Shown: positions 55,277 to 64,000 of the stretch, in pieces
Numbering within the stretch: the first letter of the stretch is position 1
Layout: every line of letters starts with the position of its first letter
DNA from: Engelhardtia mirabilis
GTDB lineage: Bacteria; Planctomycetota; UBA1135; GCA-002686595
Reading direction: 5' to 3'
Assembly (NCBI GenBank): GCA_007751255.1
Contig: CP036296.1
Coordinates: 1,612,001-1,676,000 of the forward strand
DNA length: 64,000 nt
Program-made: the position numbers and the translations under genes
Notes under the pieces: generated by a model
What the model was told of the DNA's origin: nothing
The model's database searches: none
What the model saw: only the letters and a program-made list of their open reading frames with translations

Positions 55277-56887
55277 TCAGCGCCTGCCCTGCCGCGTGAC
55301 GATCGGCACGTAGCCGACCTCGAGGCCCTTCGGCGGCTCGACGATCAGCGCGGGATCGAGCGATGCCAGCTCGCCGAGGTCGGGCGGCGGCAGGTACTCG
55401 CGGTCCCGCGTCCAGGCGCGGTGGAGGAGTTCGACTCGGTCCTGGAGCTGCTCGCGCTCCTCGTCGGACAGGTCCGCGTTCAGCAGTGCGGGCTGGTCGG
55501 CGAAGCGGTACCAGTGGTACGTCACCACGCTCCCGTCTCCGAGCTCCGCCTCGAACGGCCCCGCCACGGGGCCGGGCTCCGACCAACAACCGTCCTCGGG
55601 CGTGGTGTACGGGGCGGGATCGTGGGCCTCTGTCGGCACGAAGGAGGCACGCTCCAGGTCGCGCCGCACGGGCACGGCGTTGCGGCGAACCGGGTTCCAG
55701 ATCGGCCCGCCATCGCCGTCCTCGAGCTCGAAGAACTCCGGCAGGGTGAACAGGGGGGCGTCCTTCTGCTGCTTCGGTCGAGCGACCCACTCCTGCGACC
55801 AGCGGTAGCCGAAGGTGTGGTCGTCCAGGGCGACCGGCTCGGCGAAGGAGCTCCACGCGATCGTCCGCTGCTCTTCGTTCGGCGTGTCGTCCGCGTGGAT
55901 CTTCCAGGTCGACCAGCCGTGGCCGGGAATGGTGTGGAGCCTCCCCGCCTCGGGCGCGATCGCCCCGGAGGCCGGCTCGCCGCCGTCGAACCAGGTCTCG
56001 ACCGCATCCCAGAGGGCGAGCCGCTTGTACGACGTGATGCGATGGACGAGGACCGACGCGTCGTCCCCGTTGAGCGGGAAGCGAGTCGGCGCCGAGCGCG
56101 CGTAGGCCCGCTCGCGTCGATCGAGTTCCAGGGTCGCCGGGATGTACTGGGTCTCCATCTGCAGCGCCCGGCCCGGATCGGACGGCATCGCGTCGAGGAA
56201 GATGCCGGCGAGGTCCGGGCGATCGATCGTGTGCTGGGAGAAGAAGTAGGGCGTGAAGAACGCCACCGGCCCCTTGAAGTTGGCCGTGTTCAAGAAGAGC
56301 GTCCAGCTCTGGTCGCCGGTCGGGACCGGATGTCCGGCGGTCGTCGCCTTCGGCTCGGTCAGCGGCAGCGGCAGGTAGCCGTAGCCGAAGAGCTCGCCGC
56401 AGGTCCCCTGGGCCAGGTTCAGGCCGTCGGGCGGCCAGATCACCCAGGGGCTGAGCTGAGCCACCCCGTACTTACCCCGCGGCTCGTCCCAGTCCCGTCC
56501 CTTGCCGGCGCCCGGTCCGTTGGCCCAGGTCGCGAAGTTCAGGGTCACGCCACCCATGATGAATTTGGGCGTAGCCGTCGCGAAGCGCGTGTCGCGCCAC
56601 CAGCCGAGGCCGCCCTCGATGTCGGAGTACAGCTTGCCCTCGAGCTCGCGCTCGGGCTTCTGGGCGAACATCCAGGTGCCGAACAGCCCGGTCTGGAAGC
56701 GATTGCCGGGCCACTCTTCCAAGAGCGGCCAGGCCGCGACGTACATCGAGAAGCCTCCGCCGTACTCTGCCGAGGGCGCCTCGTTGGGGACCCCGAGGTA
56801 GCCGTGCATGAGCTGCCCCGAGGCGGGGGCCGCGAGCGCCACGGCGATCGAGGCGCAGATTGCGAGCGAGGTGCAGGAACGATGCAT
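55277..56887 (-). CDS. Secreted protein of unknown function (536 aa)
   Basis: A signal peptide (MHRSCTSLAICASIAVALAAPASG) is followed by a Trp/Tyr/Pro-rich globular protein without low-complexity regions. Conserved-looking stretches such as YGYLPLPLTEPK, GDQSWTLFLNTANFKGPVAFFTPYFFS and TYHWYRFADQPALLNADLS suggest an enzyme or sugar-binding protein, but no family or catalytic motif was recognised. It stands alone just downstream of the repeat cluster. Confidence 0.75.
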   Translation of the reverse strand: MHRSCTSLAICASIAVALAAPASGQLMHGYLGVPNEAPSAEYGGGFSMYVAAWPLLEEWPGNRFQTGLFGTWMFAQKPERELEGKLYSDIEGGLGWWRDTRFATATPKFIMGGVTLNFATWANGPGAGKGRDWDEPRGKYGVAQLSPWVIWPPDGLNLAQGTCGELFGYGYLPLPLTEPKATTAGHPVPTGDQSWTLFLNTANFKGPVAFFTPYFFSQHTIDRPDLAGIFLDAMPSDPGRALQMETQYIPATLELDRRERAYARSAPTRFPLNGDDASVLVHRITSYKRLALWDAVETWFDGGEPASGAIAPEAGRLHTIPGHGWSTWKIHADDTPNEEQRTIAWSSFAEPVALDDHTFGYRWSQEWVARPKQQKDAPLFTLPEFFELEDGDGGPIWNPVRRNAVPVRRDLERASFVPTEAHDPAPYTTPEDGCWSEPGPVAGPFEAELGDGSVVTYHWYRFADQPALLNADLSDEEREQLQDRVELLHRAWTRDREYLPPPDLGELASLDPALIVEPPKGLEVGYVPIVTRQGRR

Positions 56888-57332
56888 TGGGGGGTCAGGC
56901 TCCGAGGGGGGTCATCCGCGACCCAGCGCAGGCATCGGCGGCGAGGCGGCGCGAGGATCGTAGCTCCCCTTCTGGACCGCTGGGGGTGTGCCCGGCAGGC
57001 CTGCTCGATGGGGCGTCCGTCCCCGCGGTGGCGAGGGGGGCCACAGGCAGCCGGCTCTGGGCGAGTGTGCCTTGACCGCTACCTCGACGACGGTCCAAGG
57101 ACGAGTCCCCGGCGTTTGCTCGAACTCCTCTGACGGTCCCTCGACGCGACCTCACCCAGCCCTCCCCCGTACTCCCAAGGCTTCTCCGCCTCGAATCCGC
57201 CTTATCCGAGAGAATCGTGTCGGCAACTGGCACGCGAATCGGGATGGACCCTTGGACGCGCCCGGCCCCTCGCGGAACAGGTCCCGACGGCTGACGGCGC
57301 GCCGAGCCCAACCCCACTTCGAAAGAGACTCC
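56888..57332. other. Intergenic region between divergent secreted-protein genes
   Basis: 445 nt. Open frames here are extensions without similarity. It should contain promoters for both neighbours. CGAAAGAGACTCC just before GTG 57333 provides a ribosome-binding site. No repeat or hairpin stands out. Confidence 0.55.
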
Positions 57333-58838
57333 GTGAGACTCCTGCCCCCCAGCGTCGCCGCCCTCGGCCTCCTGCTCCTCCTCGCCCCCCAGGCACCGGC
57401 CCAGTGGACCTCCAGCGGGCTCTCGGTCGATCGCGCTGCCGTGGCCAGTGCCGCCCTGGGGGACCTGATCTTCTTCGGCGGCGGCCTGCTCGACTGGTCG
57501 GGTGGGGGGCACATCGTGGGCAGCGACGTCGTGGACATCTACGACGCGGCGACGGGGGCCTGGTCCGTCGCTCAGCTCTCGAGCGCGAGGGGTGAGGTCG
57601 CGGCCACGACCGTCGGCCAACTCGTCTTCTTCGCCGGTGGCGGCAACGTGGTCCTGTCGAGCGATGTGGTCGACATCTACGACGCCTCGGTCGGACCGCC
57701 GAGCTCGCCGGCCGCGTGGTCGACCGTCCAACTCTCGAAGGCGCGCAGCGGAATCTCGGCCGTGACCGTCGGAGATCGAGCGCTCTTCGCTGGCGGCCGG
57801 GCCGAGGATGGCGTGACGACCCTGGTCGACGTCTACGACAGCAGCGTGGGGCCGCCCAGCGACGCCGCTGCGTGGTCGACGACCGACCTCTCCTCGGCAC
57901 GCCAAGGCATCGCCGCCGTCTCCGTCGACGGAGTGGCCCTGTTCGCAGGTGGGCGGGTGCCCGGTGTCGGGTTCTCGGCCACGGTCGACATCTACGACGG
58001 CGCCACCGGAACGTGGTCCACCCAGTCGCTCTCCCAGGCGCGATCGCTCGGCCTCCACGCGGCCGCGCGGGTCGGCCATCGGGCGTACTTCGCCGGCGGA
58101 GTCGTCTCGGCGTTCATGCCGGCCATCATGTCTTCGGTGGTCGACGTCTACGACGCCCAGTCCGACAGCTGGTCGACCCTGACGCTCGTCCTTCCGCGCG
58201 ACTCCATCTCCGTGGCCGGAGTCGGCGGCCGCGTGCTGTTCGCCGGAGGTCTCCCCGCCAACGCCGGAGGCACCGACCTGGTCGAGATCTACGACGTCGG
58301 GAGCGAGTCCTGGCTGTGGCCGGCCCAGCTCTCGGAGCGTCGCCACGAGGCCGCCCGCGGCGTGGCCCACGGCCGCGCGGTCTTCGCCGGGGGCAGCCCG
58401 GGTCCGCAGGTGCCGGCGACGGCGAGCGACGCCGTCGACATCTACACCCCCTGCACGCCGGTCGGGGCGCTCGAGACCGTGCGTCTCGGGACGCCGCCGA
58501 ATCCCGCGGCGCTGCTGCCTGGCACCACGAGCGCTCCGGTGGTCGCGGAGACTTGGGACCCCGTGATCGACCACAGCAGCTTCCTCCCGGGCGCCGTGCT
58601 CGACTTCGTGGCGATCGGACTGACGCCGTCGGATGTGCCCTCGCCGCTGGGCACCCTGCTGTGCGGCGCGGCGCCGATCTCGATCGTCACGGGTGCGCCC
58701 GGTGAGCCCTTCGGCTTCGAGATCCCGGCCGACTGCGGCTTGGCGGGCACGGTGCTCTGCACCCAGGGCGGTTCGATCGACGCCGCGTTGGTCGTCGGGC
58801 TGACCAACGCCCTCGACATCACGATCGGTACCTTCTGA
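57333..58838 (+). CDS. Secreted kelch-repeat protein
   Basis: 501 residues from a GTG with an AAAGAG ribosome site; signal peptide 1-24 (..LGLLLLLAPQAPAQ). Seven repeats of about 50 residues have the kelch pattern '[SG]..VDIYD....WS...LS.AR....A..VG....FAGG', enough for a complete seven-bladed propeller. A C-terminal region of about 125 residues follows, with a final LTNALDITIG that resembles the shared end domain of other exported proteins in this window, although less clearly. Extracellular binding is the likely role. Confidence 0.87.
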   Translation: MRLLPPSVAALGLLLLLAPQAPAQWTSSGLSVDRAAVASAALGDLIFFGGGLLDWSGGGHIVGSDVVDIYDAATGAWSVAQLSSARGEVAATTVGQLVFFAGGGNVVLSSDVVDIYDASVGPPSSPAAWSTVQLSKARSGISAVTVGDRALFAGGRAEDGVTTLVDVYDSSVGPPSDAAAWSTTDLSSARQGIAAVSVDGVALFAGGRVPGVGFSATVDIYDGATGTWSTQSLSQARSLGLHAAARVGHRAYFAGGVVSAFMPAIMSSVVDVYDAQSDSWSTLTLVLPRDSISVAGVGGRVLFAGGLPANAGGTDLVEIYDVGSESWLWPAQLSERRHEAARGVAHGRAVFAGGSPGPQVPATASDAVDIYTPCTPVGALETVRLGTPPNPAALLPGTTSAPVVAETWDPVIDHSSFLPGAVLDFVAIGLTPSDVPSPLGTLLCGAAPISIVTGAPGEPFGFEIPADCGLAGTVLCTQGGSIDAALVVGLTNALDITIGTF

Positions 58839-59074
58839 GGTCTGTCGCCGTGTCGAGCTTCGCAGCCCAGCTCCCGGCCTCGGGTGATCTCGCCCAGCTC
58901 CAGTTCGCGGTGGCGCCGGCCGGCCGGTCGGGAACTCAGGCTAGCCGCCCGGGCGCGTGCCCGGGCGGCGGCGGCGTGGTTCGGCGGCGCGCTCGGTCCA
59001 ACACGGTCCGGCGGCAGCCATCGAGCTGGAGATCCGCTTGCGTGAACCTCGCTTCGCACTCAAGACTGGGAGCG

Positions 59075-59704
59075 ATGTCCGATCCGCGCAGTCCGCAGCC
59101 CCGACGGGACCTGACCCGCTTGGTCGGCGCCCTCGACAACGGCGAGCGTGAGGCCGCCCAGGAGCTGCTGCCGCTGGTCTATGGCGAGCTGCGGCGGCTG
59201 GCCGCCTCGCGGTTGGCCAAGCTCTCCCCGGGCCAGACGCTGCAGGCGACGGCGCTCGTCCACGAGGCCTACCTGGAGCTCGTTGGCACGGCGGATCCCG
59301 GCTGGCAGGGCCGCGCGCACTTCTTCGGGGCGGCGGCGCGAGCCATGCGGGATCTGCTCGCCGACCATCTCCAGCGCAAGGGCAGCCTCAAGCGCGGCGG
59401 GCACCTGCGGCGGCTCGACGCGGACGTCGACCTGGAGCCTGGGCACCGCGGGCCGAGCCTGGACGACCTCGCGGTGGAAGATGCGTTGCAGGAGCTCGAG
59501 GCCGGCTATCCACGGCAGGCCGAGGTCGTGACCTTGTCCTTCTTCGGTGGGCTCTCGTCCGCCGAGGTCGCTGAAGTCCTGGGGCGCTCGACCCGCACGG
59601 TCGAGCGCGACTGGCGCTTCGCGAAGGCTTGGCTGAACGCGCACCTGAGCGATCCCGATGGTCGTCCGGGCGTCGATCTCGATCAGGTGCCGCGCCGTGA
59701 CTGA
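59075..59704 (+). CDS. ECF-family RNA polymerase sigma factor (Planctomycete type)
   Basis: 209 residues. Region 2 (LLPLVYGELRRLAASRLAKLSPGQTLQATALVHEAYLEL) and FFGAAARAMRDLLADHLQRK are the signature of the ECF group usual in Planctomycetes and Acidobacteria. Region 4 (VVTLSFFGGLSSAEVAEVLGRSTRTVERDWRFAKAWL) is a helix-turn-helix for the -35 element. GGGAG precedes ATG 59075. The gene overlaps the following kinase by 8 nt, so phosphorylation by that kinase may control its activity, as proposed for this sigma group. Confidence 0.93.
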   Translation: MSDPRSPQPRRDLTRLVGALDNGEREAAQELLPLVYGELRRLAASRLAKLSPGQTLQATALVHEAYLELVGTADPGWQGRAHFFGAAARAMRDLLADHLQRKGSLKRGGHLRRLDADVDLEPGHRGPSLDDLAVEDALQELEAGYPRQAEVVTLSFFGGLSSAEVAEVLGRSTRTVERDWRFAKAWLNAHLSDPDGRPGVDLDQVPRRD

Positions 59705-62363
59705 CCCCCTGGACGCACAGGATCGCGAGCGACTGGTCGAGCTGTTCGACGTCGCGGCGGAGTTGACCCTCTCCGAGCGCGAGGACCTGATCGAGCGGGA
59801 GTGCGGTTCGCGACCCCAACTGCGCGGGGAGCTGGAGAAGCTGATCGCCACACTGGATGGGGAGGACGTGCTCGAGCGCATGCGGAGCGGCGGCGCTCCG
59901 TCGGTCGGGGCCCTGAGCGGCTCGAGCGTCGGGCCCTATCGGCTGGGCGATTTGATCGGCGACGGGGGAATGGGGGAGGTCTACGCCGCGGAGCGCCTGA
60001 GCCCCATCGTCCGCCGCGTGGCGCTCAAGGTCATCAAGCCGGGCCTGAACTCGGTCGAGGTCCTGGCGCGGTTCGAGGCCGAGCGCCAGGCGCTGGCGCG
60101 GATGTCGCACCCCAACGTCGCGTGCGTCTACGACGGCGGCGCGACCGATCAGGGTCGTCCGTACTTCGCGATGGAGCTCATCGACGGGGAGCCGATCACG
60201 GGCTACTGCGACCGTCGGCGCCTCTCGACCCGGGCGCGCATCGAGCTGTTCCTCGACGTCTGCGAGGGCGTTCGCCACGCGCACCAGCGGGGCATCATCC
60301 ATCGGGACCTGAAGCCGTCGAACCTCCTGGTGGCGACCGAGGACGGAGTTCCGGTCCCGAAGGTGATCGACTTCGGCATCGCCCGCGCGACGACGGGCCG
60401 GCTCGCGGAGCGCACCCTGCAGACCCAGCTCGGTCGGGTCGTCGGGACGCTGGACTACATGAGCCCGGAGCAGGCCGACCCGGGCTCGGCGGAGATCGAC
60501 ACCCGCTCGGACGTCTACTCCTTGGGAGTCGTGCTCTACGAGCTGCTCAGTGGCCTGCGTCCATTCGAGCTGACCAGCGCGGGAGACGTGCCCCTGTCCG
60601 ACCTCCAGCGGCGGATTCGGGAGGACGATCCGCCGACGCCGAGCACGCGCCTGCGCCGCCAGACGGACACGGCGACGGCTGCCGGGCCGCTGCGTGGCAC
60701 CGACGGGCACGCGCTGATCCGCCAGCTCGCGGGGGATCTGGACCACATCTGCCTCCGCGCCCTGGAGAAGGAACCCGGCCGGCGCTACCAGTCGGTGGGC
60801 GAGTTGGCGGACGACCTGCGGCGGTACCTCGCCCACGAGCCCGTGGTCGCGACTTCCGCCGGGGCCCTGTACCGCGCGCGCAAGTACGTGCGTCGCCACC
60901 GCGCGGGCGTCTCGGCGGGTGTGGTGGTGGCCGCCGCGATCGGCGTCGGGGCCTTCGGCTTCGTCAGTGGCCGGCTGGAGGCGGCGGCGAAGGGCCGGCA
61001 GCTGCTGGAGCTGGAGGATGCGCGCGTGCTGGCCCAGCTGGTCGATCGAGCGGATGACGAGCTCTGGCCGCCCTATCCCGGCGGGGGGCGTGTCGAGGAG
61101 ATGGGAGCGTGGGTCGATCAGGCCCGTGCCCTCGCAAACCGCCGCGATCGCCACGTGCGCGCGCTGGAGACGATTCGGGCGCGCGCGCTTCCGGCGAGCG
61201 AGCCCGAGGGTGACCGGCGCGATTGGGGCTTTCAGAGCTACGACGACCAGCTCCTCCACGACATGCTCGCGGACCTCGTGAGCGGGCTGGAGGTGCTCGA
61301 GAGCGAACTGCTTGATGACCGTCCGCGCAGTGAGGTCGAGGCGCCAGGCCCGCACGGCTGGAGCGTCCCGCAGCGGATCGCCTACGCGGGGCTGATCGAG
61401 GCCAGCCTGGCTCCAGGTGGCGAGGTCGCAGCCGCCTGGGAGGCCGCGCTGCCCGAGATTCTCTTGGACTACCCGGGACTCGAGCTCCAGCCGCAGCCGG
61501 GGCTCTTGCCGATCGGTCGCGATCCGCGATCCGGTCTCTGGGAGTTCGCGCACCTGTTGACCGGCGCAGCGCCGACGCGCGGCGAGGACGGCGTGCTCGA
61601 GATCGATGCAGAGACCGGGCTCGTCCTCGTGTTGCTGCGTGGCGGCACCTTCTGGGCGGGGGCGCAGCGGGAGGACCCCGAGTTGCCCAACTACGACCCC
61701 CAGGCCAACCCCGGCGAGAGCCCCGTGCGAGAGGTCGAGCTCGCGCCGTTCTTCATGTCGAAGTACGAGATGACTCGCGGGCAGTGGGCCCGCTTCACTG
61801 GCGATCAAAGGAGTCTCAGCGAGGCCAACGGCCCGCAGGCGGCCGAGCGGCCGGCCCAGTGGGTCAGTTGGAACGACTGTGATCGGGTGACGGCTCGCCT
61901 CGGACTCGAGCTTCCCGACGAGCAGCAGTGGGAGTACGCAGCGCGCGGAGGCACGGATTCGCCCTGGTGGACCGGCGACGAGGAGGGCTCCCTCGAGGGT
62001 CGAACCAACCTGCTCGACAGCAGGACAGCCGCGCTGTGGCCGTATTGGGCGAGCAGCTCGCATCCCGCACCCTGGGACGACGAAGACGTCGGGACTGCTC
62101 CGGTCTGGCGCTCGTCGCCCAACGGCTTCGGACTGCACGAGGTGACCGGGAACGTCCTCGAATGGACCTCGAGCCTGGCCTTCCCGGTGGAAGCGGGATC
62201 CGGCGTGGATCTGAGCCGTGTCCCGCGCCGCGCTCGCGGAGGCTGCAACCGGATGGGGACCCACGCGGCCCGCTCGGCCTTCCGCGAGCTGGGGAACATG
62301 CCGGACTTCGCCATGGGCACGCTCGGGTTGAGGCCGGCGATGTCGATTGTGGCCGACGGTTGA
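59697..62363 (+). CDS. Membrane Ser/Thr protein kinase with C-terminal FGE/SUMF1-like domain
   Basis: 888 residues from GTG 59697, overlapping the sigma gene. Residues 1-75 are a small helical N-region. The kinase domain, about 80-370, has the loop GDGGMGEVY, K111 (VALKVIK), catalytic HRDLKPSN (D204), DFGIA (D225) and YMSPEQ. One membrane helix lies at about 403-425. The extracytoplasmic part ends in a formylglycine-generating-enzyme-type domain from about 640 (RGGTFWAGAQ, KYEMTRGQWARF, LPDEQQWEYAARGG, GFGLHEVTGNVLEWTSS, RARGGCN). This domain probably acts as a ligand or sugar sensor rather than an enzyme. The pair with the ECF factor suggests a transmembrane signal route. Confidence 0.93.
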   Translation: MTDPLDAQDRERLVELFDVAAELTLSEREDLIERECGSRPQLRGELEKLIATLDGEDVLERMRSGGAPSVGALSGSSVGPYRLGDLIGDGGMGEVYAAERLSPIVRRVALKVIKPGLNSVEVLARFEAERQALARMSHPNVACVYDGGATDQGRPYFAMELIDGEPITGYCDRRRLSTRARIELFLDVCEGVRHAHQRGIIHRDLKPSNLLVATEDGVPVPKVIDFGIARATTGRLAERTLQTQLGRVVGTLDYMSPEQADPGSAEIDTRSDVYSLGVVLYELLSGLRPFELTSAGDVPLSDLQRRIREDDPPTPSTRLRRQTDTATAAGPLRGTDGHALIRQLAGDLDHICLRALEKEPGRRYQSVGELADDLRRYLAHEPVVATSAGALYRARKYVRRHRAGVSAGVVVAAAIGVGAFGFVSGRLEAAAKGRQLLELEDARVLAQLVDRADDELWPPYPGGGRVEEMGAWVDQARALANRRDRHVRALETIRARALPASEPEGDRRDWGFQSYDDQLLHDMLADLVSGLEVLESELLDDRPRSEVEAPGPHGWSVPQRIAYAGLIEASLAPGGEVAAAWEAALPEILLDYPGLELQPQPGLLPIGRDPRSGLWEFAHLLTGAAPTRGEDGVLEIDAETGLVLVLLRGGTFWAGAQREDPELPNYDPQANPGESPVREVELAPFFMSKYEMTRGQWARFTGDQRSLSEANGPQAAERPAQWVSWNDCDRVTARLGLELPDEQQWEYAARGGTDSPWWTGDEEGSLEGRTNLLDSRTAALWPYWASSSHPAPWDDEDVGTAPVWRSSPNGFGLHEVTGNVLEWTSSLAFPVEAGSGVDLSRVPRRARGGCNRMGTHAARSAFRELGNMPDFAMGTLGLRPAMSIVADG

Positions 62364-62371
62364 CGTCGGTG

Positions 62372-62390
62372 GGCGATCCTCGCGATCGCC
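62372..62390. terminator. Hairpin between convergent genes
   Basis: GGCGATC-CTCGC-GATCGCC, a perfect 7-bp stem 8 nt after the kinase stop, without a T-run. Confidence 0.5.
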
Positions 62391-62446
62391 GCAGACGCCG
62401 TCGGGCGAGCCGGAGACGCTCCCGTCCATTCGGGGCCGCGTGGCCG

Positions 62447-63394
62447 CTACACGCCGGAGCTGAAGACGCCGACCACGGCCGACGACGCTAGGGGCGCGAG
62501 CAGGGTCCCCAGGCGCGCGAGCTGACCCGACCAAGAGATGGAGAGTCCATTGCGCTCGAGCCAGGCGTCGGGGTCGTCCGCTGCCGCGCTGGCGGCAGCA
62601 CCGAGGCGGCGGCCGACGACCTCGAGCGCAGCGGCGGCGGGGAGGTAGATCGCGGCGAACATCAGCGAGTAGTAGGCTCCGGCCGACAGGGTGCCTGCGG
62701 CCACGAGGCCGTCGAGCCCTGCTGCGCCGCTCCCATCGACGCCGTTCATGAGCGCGAGGAGCCAGGTGTAGGCCGACTCGGTCATGAAGCTGACCAGGGC
62801 GCCCATCGAGCCCACCTGCCACGGGGCCTGCCGGACCGCGGCCGCGATCGAGGTCGAGGCCACCAGGCAGGCCGCGGCGCAACCGCCGATCAGCAGGAAG
62901 ACCGCCACTCGCCATTCCACGTGGGCCACGAACTCGGCCGAAGAGAAGGCCGCTGCCCCGCTTCCGTCGAAGGATTCACTCAGCGCCGGCCGGATCGACG
63001 CGGCGCGAGCTTCGAACGCCAGCGCGACGACGTAGACGAGGGTGGCCAGGGCCAAGGCGCCGGGGCCGACCCATCGAGCGCGGGGGCCGAGCGCGACGGT
63101 CGGCTCGGGTGCGTCGGTCGTGGCATCGGGCTGCGTCGTCTGCGGGCGTCCCTCCCCATCTCGCCATGAGTAGCCCTCCGCGGAATCAGGATCGAGCCCT
63201 GGGGTCGGAGTCGCGAGGCTGGCGAGCGATCTGGCCCCGGAGGGGGCGGTCGAGAGACCCTCGTCGGGCTCGGATCGAGCTGGCCAGGGGGATCGATTGC
63301 GAGCCTCCTGCCCGGCTCTGGCCTTCGCCGCGGCGATGATCGCGGTGCTCCCTCCCTCATCGGGGCCGGGTCGTGTAGCTGGGCCGAACCTCAA
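62447..63394 (-). CDS. Membrane protein of unknown function, start uncertain
   Basis: Up to 315 residues. About 105 Pro/Ala/Glu-rich polar residues come first, then four hydrophobic helices (for example PGALALATLVYVVALAFEA and VAVFLLIGGCAAACLVASTSI). No ATG or GTG occurs in frame before the first helix; the only candidate is a TTG at 63394, which would overlap the upstream cupin gene by 38 nt. The coding assignment rests on the membrane helices and on the lack of any better frame. No family was recognised. Confidence 0.6.
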   Translation of the reverse strand: MRFGPATRPGPDEGGSTAIIAAAKARAGQEARNRSPWPARSEPDEGLSTAPSGARSLASLATPTPGLDPDSAEGYSWRDGEGRPQTTQPDATTDAPEPTVALGPRARWVGPGALALATLVYVVALAFEARAASIRPALSESFDGSGAAAFSSAEFVAHVEWRVAVFLLIGGCAAACLVASTSIAAAVRQAPWQVGSMGALVSFMTESAYTWLLALMNGVDGSGAAGLDGLVAAGTLSAGAYYSLMFAAIYLPAAAALEVVGRRLGAAASAAADDPDAWLERNGLSISWSGQLARLGTLLAPLASSAVVGVFSSGV

Positions 63395-63920
63395 CGACGA
63401 CGCTCGACTCCGGATCGAACGTGTGGCAGCTCTCGATGTCGCGTCCGTAGGTGTGCAGCGACAGCGTCAACGCGTCGGTCGGGTTCTCGATGCGGTGGTA
63501 CTCGTCGTGCGGCGGAAGCACGCTCGTCACCGCGCCCTGTTCGGCGCGCAACGAGCAGGTCGGCGCCAACTCCGCGCGATCGGGGTCGCAGCCGTCGTCC
63601 AGGCGGTCGTAGGTCGTGACCTGCAGCGCGCCCTCGACGACCGCGACCGTGCCCCAGGTGCCGTGGTCGTGGGGGAGGCTGTCCCCGCCCGGCGGCCAGG
63701 CCATGACGATCACGACGATGCCGCTGCCGGGATCCTCGTACAGCAGGTGTCGACCGTGCCGAGCACCGTCGGGGGCGCGCACGCGCTGGTCGAGGACGAA
63801 GCCTCTCGCCAGCAGCTCACGCATCGCCTCCTCGACGGCGCGGACCGTGGACCTGGGCGAGCGGTGCGCAGCGCCGATCTCGGCGATGCGGTCGAAGTAG
63901 CGAGTGAGTTCCGGATCCAT
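63357..63920 (-). CDS. Cysteine dioxygenase-like cupin protein
   Basis: 187 residues. The cupin core has PHDHGTWGTVAVVEGAL with H84 and H86, and a later His (H142 in EYHRIENP), the three-His iron site of type I cysteine dioxygenases and related thiol dioxygenases. The family's usual N-terminal helices are present (LTRYFDRIAEIGAA, VRAVEEAMRELLA). It would oxidise a thiol such as cysteine to the sulfinate with O2; the exact thiol is not known. The start ATG at 63920 has 80 nt upstream inside the window. Confidence 0.83.
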   Translation of the reverse strand: MDPELTRYFDRIAEIGAAHRSPRSTVRAVEEAMRELLARGFVLDQRVRAPDGARHGRHLLYEDPGSGIVVIVMAWPPGGDSLPHDHGTWGTVAVVEGALQVTTYDRLDDGCDPDRAELAPTCSLRAEQGAVTSVLPPHDEYHRIENPTDALTLSLHTYGRDIESCHTFDPESSVVVEVRPSYTTRPR

Positions 63921-64000
63921 GTCGGTTGTCGTGTTGCGGCGGCGCTGGATCCTCCGGCGCAGTCCGTGCGATCGTCAACGGTCGCGCGGGCGAATCGCCG

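Overview
The window is very GC-rich (about 70%) and almost fully coding. Its gene content points to Planctomycetota. It has an ECF sigma factor directly followed by a membrane Ser/Thr kinase with a formylglycine-generating-enzyme-like tail. It also has a giant TPR protein beside vWA-domain membrane proteins, and many large secreted beta-rich proteins (ELW..DGT..GT repeats, kelch repeats, beta-helix). No rRNA or tRNA was seen, so the lineage is inferred from protein families only.

Layout. 0-10.2 kb: a three-gene unit (membrane protein cut by the window edge, vWA/GATase-like membrane protein, 2182-aa TPR protein) with 2-nt or overlapping junctions. 10.2-12.8 kb: a small GspE-N-like protein and a tandem double glutaminase whose second half has lost the catalytic Ser-x-x-Lys. 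12.9-20.8 kb: a complete predicted peptide-ligase island, namely transglutaminase-DUF2126 on the plus strand, converging on a coupled operon of circularly permuted ATP-grasp, alpha-E and an Ntn-amidotransferase/transglutaminase fusion. 21-30 kb: K+ channel with RCK domain, GNAT, a histone-H1-like winged-helix protein, secreted proteins, an M29-like enzyme and a pyridine nucleotide transhydrogenase-like flavoprotein. 30-48 kb: secreted repeat proteins, a methyltransferase/LPS-kinase-like pair, a JmjC-like cupin, a PAQR/hemolysin III protein, a SASA esterase, a c-heme protein, an SGNH hydrolase and an ArsR-SRPBCC pair with its operator. 48-55.2 kb: an accessory-looking stretch with a lipoprotein-type KatG, a GDSL lipoprotein, a broken beta-helix gene, a candidate selenoprotein, a YgjP-like metalloprotease, a small membrane protein and a family of palindromic mobile repeats. 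55-64 kb: secreted and kelch proteins, sigma factor plus kinase, a membrane protein and a cysteine-dioxygenase-like cupin.

The strongest unusual signal is at 53053-53571. A lipoprotein-like reading frame carries two in-frame TGA codons, one in each of two duplicated HMA-like domains. Each TGA is followed at nearly the same spacing by a hairpin with an identical CGUGC loop, and the frame ends at a third TGA just before a strong terminator hairpin. This reads as a two-selenocysteine protein rather than a dead gene. Other notable points are a Cys-to-Thr change at the nucleophile position of the Ntn domain, the glutaminase/pseudo-glutaminase fusion, a 107-nt palindrome between CTAG sites, repeats that supply the stop codons of two unrelated genes, and a C-terminal domain apparently shared by at least four secreted proteins.
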